Source: Branchiostoma lanceolatum
Taxonomy: Eukaryota > Chordata > Leptocardii > Amphioxiformes > Branchiostomatidae
NCBI RefSeq assembly: GCF_035083965.1
Contig: NC_089738.1
Coordinates: forward strand, 10,256,734-10,320,733
Length of the DNA stretch: 64,000 nucleotides
Reading direction: 5' to 3'
Position 1 is the stretch's first letter. Every line of letters begins with the position of its first letter. The position numbers and the translations under genes are program-made. This document shows, one piece after another, positions 24,474 through 33,700 of the stretch. Below the pieces are notes generated by a model. That model was not told where the DNA came from and did not search any database. It was given only the letters and a program-made list of their open reading frames with translations.

Positions 24474-26855
24474 ATGGCGTCTACATCCGAGCTCGCCTGT
24501 GTCTACAGTGCCCTAATCCTCCACGACGATGATGTCGCCATTACTGTAAGTTTTATTTCTTCACATTTTTCCAGCCTGATTGTCAAACATATGTTCATGT
24601 TTTGCTCATCGCAAGAACCGCGGTCAATTTTTGGGACCACTGGGCAGCGGACACTCTCAATCGCCAACAAAACGGGTTGAATCGACCCTCTAATTCTAAA
24701 AGGGGAGGGGGGCACCTGCACATGTTTCTATCCTGTACTCAACTTCACTTTGTAACCTTTCCCCATTCCCCGTCAGAAACATGTCAAATCTGTATTTAAC
24801 GTTGTCCTGTTGCTCTGTTCAATTTCTTTTTGGGGAGGTGCATGATTGATAAACCCGAGCAGCACGACTATCTCAGTATCTGATGATGATGATGGCTGTT
24901 TCTTATCACGATTATCTAATATCATATAAAACAAGACATTTTGTGAAGTAAAAATTCATTGAAAAGATATATTGTAAAAAAAGACATTATGTAGCTCGTA
25001 GTAGCTTTTACTTCTGGTCATTCTAAGAAATACATCAACCCCAAAATCTCTCCCCCACACCCCTGCTCAAAGTTATTTTTTACGGTCAGTGAGTCCCAAA
25101 TATTTATAATTTGTATCTTCCTCCTTTTTTGTAAGGGGGTGAAAGTCAGATGAAAGTGTCAAGGAAGCAGATGCAAAACTTTTGAATGAAATGTTTATGT
25201 CTTGTAACTTATACATAGAGATGAGACAGAAAATTGAAAATGTTAGATTGACACACAGGGAAACATTAACAATAGCGCCTATGTCACATTTGCTCGCGGC
25301 AGCTCACAATAATATATATTTAAATATATATGTGAAATTTCCATTTTAAAGTAAGCTCCCCGGCAGCTTCCGGCCGTAATTTCGCTTTTTGTCGCAAAAT
25401 CACACGAGGTCGCGAGGTCACATCGGAACTTCATATCTAAATGTATTACAACTCTTCGGACGTGTCTGAGCTTACCTCTCAATGGTACCCCCGTGCGGTT
25501 TTCGCCATCATGTTTATGACAAATCTACCTACAATTTGATATAAATTCTATATGCGTACCACGAAGAGAACTTATTCTACTAATTCCAGTTTGGTGGGAA
25601 GTTTGAATGGGCCAAATGGGACGCCATTTTCCGGTCTGTCGCAAAATCGCTAATTTGCATAAAATGGCCGAAATCTATTGTCGGTAGGTCGTTTCCCTGT
25701 GTGACAGTGACACCATTCCTTTATGATTATCTCTGCAGGGTGAGAAGATCGAGACCCTGATCAAGGCCGCCAACGTGGACGTGGAGCCGTTCTGGCCCGG
25801 TTTGTTCGCCAAGGCCCTGGAGGGTTCGGACATCGCGGCTCTCCTCTCTGCTGTCGGATCCGGCGGCGGTGGTGGCGGCGCGGCACCTGCAGCTGCTGCA
25901 GCTGATGCACCTGCTGCAGGTCAGGAAATATGTCTTTATTTTTGGCTACACCTCTGGGTTGGAGCCCTGGAGTGCAGTAGCATGATCATTGTTTTCATCT
26001 TTTTTTATCTCACACGAGTTAACGGTTTTGAAAGTTGCCACATATATGGCTGTTGATTGTTATTCTTTTGTTATTGAGCCCGAAGTGCATGTATTTCCTA
26101 CTTGGAACTGGAAGTTGGTATGTACTATTTTCCCCCAGGGTAGTGTCATTGCATTTACAGTGTTAAGAGTAGATTACAGGTAGTTGGTGAGTATCTGTAA
26201 TTGCGATCTATGCAAATGTGGGGTTTACATTCTTGACAGCAGAAGAGAAAAAAGAAGAGAAGCCGGAAGAGTCTGAAGACGAATCAGACGAAGACATGGG
26301 ATTCGGGCTGTTTGACGATTAGACCAAGCCTACTTAGCCAACTGTCCTTCTCCGAAGGCAAGGTTTGGCGTGAACTTGAACTCCCATAACTCTGGGTGTT
26401 TGTTTTCCGCCACTTCCATGGCTTGGTTGTCTCTACACCAAGTCCTAAATCTTCATTGCTCATTGTTAGAGAACTAACCTTTATAGGGATATCAGCATGT
26501 TACCATTCTATTAGGTGATGCTAGAAAGCTTCCCACAGAACCACTCAAGAAAAAAGAGTTGCTGTTTCCTGTATTGTCCTTTTGCTGAAGTGCTCATGTT
26601 GTTTCTTGCTGCTGACTTTGTTTTATCATTCCTTGTTGTAGTGTGATTTGAACTTGCAGTTCTCGTGCCACTTTTTTGTTTATTTATTTACAGATGGACT
26701 GTTAGTACCCAGTGGTTAATATCACTAGAGATAACCATTTTACACATCAGAAATCTTACAAATCCTTCTCTTTTGCAGAAAAAGAAGAGGAGAAGAAGGA
26801 AGAATCTGAGGAAGAAGAGAGTGATGATGACATGGGATTCGGACTGTTCGACTAG
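24474..26855 (+). CDS. RPLP1: 60S acidic ribosomal protein P1, with alternative last exons
   Basis: Exon 1 (24474-24545) encodes [20 protein letters not shown]..., and exon 2 (25739-25919) encodes ...[13 protein letters not shown]... followed by a Gly/Ala hinge. Both match animal P1 closely and join in frame. Two downstream exons can each complete the protein from the single leftover base of exon 2: exon 3a (26240-26322) and exon 3b (26779-26855). Isoform b is 109 residues and ends in the canonical [12 protein letters not shown]. Isoform a is 111 residues and ends [14 protein letters not shown]1 pairs with P2 on the ribosomal stalk; the acidic tail recruits translational GTPases. UQCRB lies convergently downstream. 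Gene identity is near certain; that both tails are expressed is inference. Confidence 0.96.
26240..26322 (+). other. RPLP1: RPLP1 alternative terminal exon 3a
   Basis: Preceded by TTCTTGACAGCAG, a tandem NAGNAG acceptor that allows a start at 26240 or 26243; both keep the frame (one extra Ala). It encodes [19 protein letters not shown]... and ends GFGLFDD then TAG at 26320-26322. Compared with exon 3b it carries an extra terminal aspartate and a Glu inside the usual triple-Asp. I see no clear AATAAA between this exon and exon 3b. Confidence 0.8.
26779..26855 (+). other. RPLP1: RPLP1 canonical terminal exon 3b
   Basis: Acceptor TTTTGCAG at 26771-26778. It encodes [19 protein letters not shown] and then GFGLFD and TAG at 26853-26855, the standard eukaryotic stalk tail. 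Confidence 0.9.
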
Positions 26856-27544
26856 CTCCATTTCCTTCAACATCTACCAAAAATGGAACCAAAAAAATAT
26901 ATACATGCTTCATACTCCTTTGTGTATCCCAGTATCTGACATGCCCTGGAGAGTTGTAATATCTTACCAAGGTTTTCCTGCAATCTGCATACATGAAGAA
27001 GTAAAAGCTGTATGATAACAAGAATGATGTGTCTGGTGTTGTTATTCAACTATACTATAGCTTGTCCTGACTGTCCATCACAATTAGCAGTTCAACCAAT
27101 AATGGCATGGCAATTGGCAGATTGACCAGTACCAGGGAGACAGTGTCTGTATGTCCATCAAGTATTTACACTTATGTCTTTATTGTGAATTTCTTCATTT
27201 TGATGGAAGTGGGTGGGGGGCTATGGGATCGGTCTATTCCATGGAAAGGGTGATGAGGAGTTTTCACATTGAAAGAGTGGTAGGTAAAAAAGGAATTCAA
27301 TATTGAATATGACGGACATTGATTTGAAATTAAAATACAAGAGAATGGTCTAGCCTAAATGTCTACAGTAAATTTATCTCTATCAGTGTTCCAAGCAAAT
27401 AACAGGAGTTAACAGTGACACAGTTCAATTATTATATCAAAGGCTACTTTTTAAATTCTTTTTAAATGATTTGAGGGCACAAGAAAGCAAGCAAGGACAT
27501 ATTTGCTGTAGTCCAAGTCTTTCAGTTGGTAGGTGATGTAGGTG

Positions 27545-29223
27545 TCATTTCTCCACACAGAACAAGGCTGGCTTCTTTTTTGCCGACTTCTCTCGCTGCA
27601 CTTCCTCCAAGTAAGGCTGCAGGTAGGGGTCCTCACTGTACTTAGTCCACTGCTCAGGTGCTAGCACCTATGGAAATTGAAGAAGCTGCCATTTGGAATG
27701 TTCTAGCAAGTACATGTGGAATTATTAGTCTGCAACTAGAACCCTAGGCCACTCTTATCTAGTAGTTTTACAGTAGGAAAACTCCAATTTAACAGCCCAA
27801 AACTTTGGCCTTTTTTTTTAAAAATTTGGCCTTTTTGAAAAAGCTGTGGGTGTGGTGAAAAAAACCCTGCTGTCTTGTAAAACGGATTGCCATAGAACCC
27901 TATCAATTGTCGGTTCTGTCAAAGCCTTGTTAAAAATTCTAGAAAAGAAATAATACAGTGTGGCCGCTCCTTAGTAAGCAATAATGATGAAAATTTCTGA
28001 AGAAATGATTCCTTCATTACTATTGATATATGTGATGAATGTAAATTGATAGAATTCTTCTTTTATACAATTCCATTAAAACAGAAGAAAAAAGTCATCC
28101 CAAATTCTGACAACAGTTTTTGTATACATGTACATGCAAACTACATAAAACAGCTGTGACTTTTTTTGTGTAATGGCCCTTTGACCTGGAACCAATTTGA
28201 CCCCTGAACCTCTAGTGATTAATGAAACCTTGTGAAGAACTGACAGATGAGACCTTCAGAATTAGGGACAGGTCACCACACATGGTATGCACCATTGAGG
28301 AGAGTAATTGTGCAGAAAGGTATTTCAATAGACTTAAAAACAATTGGCATACATGTGGTACTAGTATTTATGTTCTCTCTCTGAATGAATTTACATGTAG
28401 TAAGCCCATCATTTGTTCGAATAACCCGAATCTTAAACATACTAAGATCAAACTCTTACCTGCTAATTGTGTTGGTTACTGTATTCCCTTATACTTTTTT
28501 TATAGTGCCCCCCTCCCTCAGTCATACATGTTGAAATACTCACTGTAAATGCTTTTAAGTTCGCATGGTTTTTATTTCAGCTAAGGCGAAAATGGAGTGT
28601 TAACGGTGGTTTTAAGCATGCGACGTCATATACTGCTACAGTATTAGATTAAAATGTTTGCAGTGGTTTTAAGTTCGCGAACATAAAACCACTGCGAACA
28701 TATCTGCATTTATAGTACATGAAAATAAAATATGCCACCCTCCCTCCCCTCCATTATGAATCCAGAGTTTTAGATGGGGTAATTTTCCAGACCATTTTCC
28801 CATTAGGGCGACGTTTAGGGCTTGTCCGTGCATGTTGAATGGTATTAGTGTTACACTGGTTGGTTTTTGAATTTCTTTTAGAACCATTCAACATGTAGGA
28901 CTATATTTCCAAACTACAAGAAAATGAGAACACTCGGGTGTCGAAAATATACATATCGTCTTAAATTTTCTCACCTGTTTCTTAAGAAGCAAGTTGACCG
29001 CCCTACACACTCTGAGATGTCGTTCCTCCAACGTACTTCTGGGCAGTCGTGTCAGCGCCTCTCTCACATTCTCTCCTTCACACAGCAGGTCGTCTTTCTT
29101 CAGCCCGAGTTGGTTCCTCCCACCTGAGGTGAATCGAGCCTTACTCCTCTCCAGCCAGGTGTAGTCGCTCAGTGTGATCACCTGGTCTTTGTTTCTTCTT
29201 TCTGTCTTCTTTGCTGTCTCCAT
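27545..29223 (-). CDS. UQCRB: Cytochrome b-c1 complex subunit 7 (UQCRB)
   Basis: Two coding exons on the minus strand, 29223-28975 and 27667-27545, join at phase 0 (...LLLKKQ, then VLAPEQWTKY) to give 123 residues; human UQCRB has 111. The diagnostic stretch is FTSGGRNQLGLKKDDLL...EALTRLPRSTLEERHLRVCRA, then PEQWTKYSEDPYLQPYLEEV. It is a small matrix-side subunit of respiratory complex III that helps assemble the complex near cytochrome b. The N-terminus is about ten residues longer than usual, so an in-frame downstream start or a missed small 5' exon is possible. A candidate polyadenylation signal (AATAAA on the minus strand) is near 27177. The 1.3-kb intron carries a MITE. Confidence 0.95.
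28534..28720. mobile_element. MITE, same family as the 35.14-kb copy
   Basis: Ends read ACTGTAAATGCTTTTAAG and CTGCATTTATAGTA. Inner blocks TTCGCATGGTTTTTATTTC and GCAGTGGTTTTAAGTTCGC recur in opposite orientation at 35138-35369. It lies in the UQCRB intron. Confidence 0.8.
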
Positions 29224-30730
29224 TTCTCAGTATGCACATTCATATATACATTAAGATCACTTGAAATGCCAGTATCCTTTTCCTGATCCACTCTCGTCTG
29301 TGCAATTAAAGTTGAAAGTTCATAAAATATTCATGGGAGACACACTTTGCAGTTCCTGAAATGTGCCAACAGATATATAATTATGTTTATATATAAGTAT
29401 TTATAGGTAACGGTTAGATGAAAACCATACATAGGAGCTGTCCAAGTGTTGTAGAATTCTACAGAAGGCACAGTCTGTGAAATTCCTCTAGTGTTGAAAG
29501 AGCCAGATGGTCCTAGTATGCAACAATTGGTACAGAACACAGGACAAGTGGTCTTTCTCCACAGCTGCAGGGGTTTTCATTGAGCAGCCCAGTTCACCTC
29601 TGACTCTAACCAGGCAGCTTTCTTTTGTGTGTAGATATAGGGGTGATGTCAACTGCTAAAGCCCTACCCTTTTTTTAATGTTCAATGAAATATGGTATGA
29701 TGTAACAAAGATAAATGTACAATGATTGACTGGTGAAGTGATGCAAATGTGGTGAGAGGCACTGATCATTCTTTGGTTGTGCTTAATTGTGTTGGTCTTT
29801 CTGAGAGGCTTTGTTTTGTTATGTTTGAAGCACAAAGATTTGTGCAGCATCTAAAGCTAACCAGGGGTCAAGGAAAATGTTTAGTCTTGCCTTTAGGCAA
29901 GGTGAGTCTCCTTCAGAATGATGGAAGGTTCCACTAGAAAGTGGGGAGGATCAGTTATTCATGTGTAGTTCTCTTTGCCTTCAATTTCTCATTCATTTTT
30001 TATTTCTGAAAATATGTTTTGCTCGATACCAAATTTAATGTAATTTTATGCTGCATATTTTTCTTAGACTATTGTCTCCCCTCTGTAATTGTTTTGTGAT
30101 GAAAGAAAATCATTGTTCAGTTGACAACAATGTTGTGAAATAATAAGATGTCCACATGTGGGTTCATAGCTGGACCTGGAAGACTTAGACCTGTATATCT
30201 GTGCGTGTATAACGTGTACTTATGTCACAATGCATGACATTAATTACAAATTCAAATATACGTCAAGACTTCTATAATTATAAAAACCTTATGACTAATT
30301 TCTATCAATCGAGCCATGGCACGCTAGTTTACAATATCTAAAGTGATAATGATACACTGTCTTCCTTAGTGATGTTTTGTTTCTTTGCTGGTGGAAATAT
30401 CGTACTAGCACTGTGATACTAAAAAGAATGAAGCAGAGGAAGTCTGTAATATTCTAAGCCCTTTGAAGTTATGACAGATCACTAGGGAAATTCCTCTCAA
30501 GTTTTTACTGTCAACCAGACACCCAGCACAATTTTTACAATCAATACTGAATGATAAATTTTGGAGCAGATTCGTGCTTATTACAGCTCACCAAAAAAGT
30601 GTGGAATTACATACGATCATATTCCTTTTTAAGGTACAGGTAACAGAAGACACATTTCAGATTTTCTTGTGAAGTCTATCTCATGTGACACTTGACACAA
30701 CATGTAGTACAAAAACTAGTGTGTACATAA
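29224..30730. other. Spacer between UQCRB and AGMAT
   Basis: AT-rich, without a recognised exon. It must contain the UQCRB promoter and the AGMAT 3' UTR. A minus-strand AATAAA at about 29998-30003 could end AGMAT. Confidence 0.5.
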
Positions 30731-33700
30731 TCAACCACGTCTGTACTGGACCCCGGGCAGGACACACAGCATCTCAAACAGCAGGTTAGCTGCAGTCAGG
30801 GCTGTGTTACCGGATGGGTCGTAGGCAGGGGAAACCTGGAGAAAGGCAGTCAAAATGAATGTCAAAGTACATAAGCCAGGGTTCCATCATCATATGTTTA
30901 TTACCCTTGCCTCCATAGTACTACTGTGTAAGCGAGTATGAGAGCAAGTGTAAACTAAACAAAAATGTCACATACCCAGGTTACTAAGTATATGTCACTG
31001 GTGCGACTTTGATCATTATTTTGTTTAAAAACATGCAGACATTGCGAGGTATACTGGCAACTCACAGACATACTGCAAGAAACAGCTTTTATCCACAGGC
31101 CCTGAGCCATTTTTTTTTTCATCTGCAATATATATACTATCAACAGGTGGCGCTGTTTAACATCTCCTATCTCTCCTTGCTTATTATGTTTCGCCAACGA
31201 AACATATTGTTTTTGTCAGGTTTCTTCTTCTCCTTCTTCTTCTCCTTCTTCTTCTTCTCCTGTCAAATCTTCAAATCGCTTCTTCTCGGTCGTCCGTCGA
31301 CCAAATAAGCTGAAATTTGGTATGGAGGTAGAGTTTGTGTATACCCCTAGACCCTTTTAAAATTTTTTTCATATAAGTTTTTAAAATGATTTTATCGAGG
31401 TTTTTTGGTCATTTTCCGACAAAAGTCGCACATTATGGCCTCCAGTGCCGTGGTGTTCAAACCTAAGGACCTGAAATTTGGTTTAGTTGTGCATTGGATA
31501 TTTACCCAAAGGACCCCATAATTTTTTTTGGTATACACTACTTCAAAATGATTTATTTTGCAATTTTTTGATGGAATTTTTGGTTATTTTCTCACAACTA
31601 GGTCATCTTGTAACATAAGCCCTCCTACTGTCTGGGAGTTAAAACCAAGCAGATGTCAGGGGGTACCTCTACTATAAAAATGGTATTACAGAAAGTTATA
31701 TGTACCTTATGTTACATGGTACGGATGTTATATTTGAGATGTAGGTACCTATAGGACAGGTGAATACACCTGACAATTAATTATGATAATGAGGACCAAA
31801 TTTGCATAATGTATGCATAAAGTTGTATGTCCCTTACCGTACAAGCTGCGGATGTCATCTTTGAAATGTAGGTACCTTTAGGAAAGGCGAACACACCTGG
31901 CCATAAATTATGCTAATGAGGACCTCATTTGCATGATTTATGCGTAAACTTGTAATTCCCTTACCGGAAAAGCTGCAGATGTCAGATTTGAGATGTACGT
32001 ACCGTTAGCAAAGGTGATCACACCTGGCCATGAATTATGCTAATGAGGACCTCATTTGCATAATTCATGCATAAACTTGTATTTCCCTTACCGTGAAAGC
32101 TGCGGATGTCATCTTTAAGATGTAGGTACCATTAGGAAAGGTGAATGCACCTGGCCAAAAATTATGCTAATGAGGACCTCCTTTGCATAATTCATGCAGA
32201 AACTTGTATTTCCCTTACGGTACAAGCTGCAGATGCATAATTTATGCATGATGTTGTATTCCCCTTACTATAAAAGCTGCGGATGTCATCTTGAACATGT
32301 AGGTACATGTAGGAAAGGTGAAAGCACCTGGACATAACTTATGCTCATGAGGACCTCATTTGCATAAATTATGCAGAAACTTGGATTTGCCCAGGAGTTA
32401 TTTTGGGACAGCCCACTTCTTGCATGAGGAGTATGGGCGAAACATCCTGAATTTGCTCTTAAAGCAAATGACGGCCAGTCTAGTTCTACAGTGTGTTTTC
32501 AATTGAACATAATAACTTTAAATACATGTGAGTCAGGATGCCCGGAAATCACCTTATACTTTGTAAATCTCTGTTATCTTCATGATACCTTGTACTTAGA
32601 TCCCACAAAAAGCTCACTTCCTTAAGTCTTACGATTTCTTATCTCTTGAAGTTAAAAAAAAATTAAGACACTGTTCTCACCTCCACCAAGTCCCCTCCCA
32701 CCAAGTTGAGCCCACGACAGCCCCTGATGATTTCCAGGCCCTGGTGCGACGTCAGTCCTCCTATCTCAGGGGTTCCTGTCCCCGGTGCGTAGGCCGGGTC
32801 CAGGGCGTCGATGTCGAAACTCAGATAGACGGGACCGTCCCCCATCTGTGCACGGACCTCCTCCATCAGTGGCGCCAGAGACTTGTACCAAACCTCTTCA
32901 GCCTGGACCACTCGGAAACCCTGAAAAAACAATGTTCTTAAAATTACTTAGCTGATACTGCCTTGCATGTTATCATTTACTCTAGGCTGCATTGTTTGAT
33001 CTCCAAGCAGATGTGTAAGGACCTGGCTCACATTCTCACTGATTTACAATCATGTGCACTGTTTTTGCAACTGCTACCAGGAAAAGGCGAACAATGTGCA
33101 TATAGATAAAAGTACTTAATGACTTTTGCAAAAACACTGAAAATAAGCAGGATCCTTAACAACTACTTGGAGTAAAGCATTATATAGATTGGGACATTTC
33201 CTTGTTCTCTTACCGAGAATACTGTAAAAGACAGAGTTGATATGACCGAGATTTTTTTTCTCTTTGCGGTGGGTTCATCTATACAGAAACTTTGCATCAA
33301 TTACAATGCCACTCATTAAGATGAAGGTGTCTATATCATGTATGGCAAAGAAGGCAGCAAATCTAATTATGTACAATGCATATTATTTACAGCTGCAAAG
33401 AACATCTTCATGAGTCCATCTGATTCCTTAGTAATGAGACGTTTAAATCATTGGATTGGCAAGCATACATGCTTAAAGTATGCAGATAAAAGTAATTATT
33501 TCTGTACCTGACTTCTCGACCAATCATAGTCGTAATCAGTGTACCCTGTTCCACGCAGCCCTATCTGAATGACTCGGCTACAGTCCAGTAGACCTTCCTC
33601 CACCGCACGATAGAATGGCGTACCGTGGGCTACCTTCTCGTTGCCCATTTGGTCGTGTGTGTCTGCATGTGCGTCCACATGCACTAAGCCAACTGGACCA

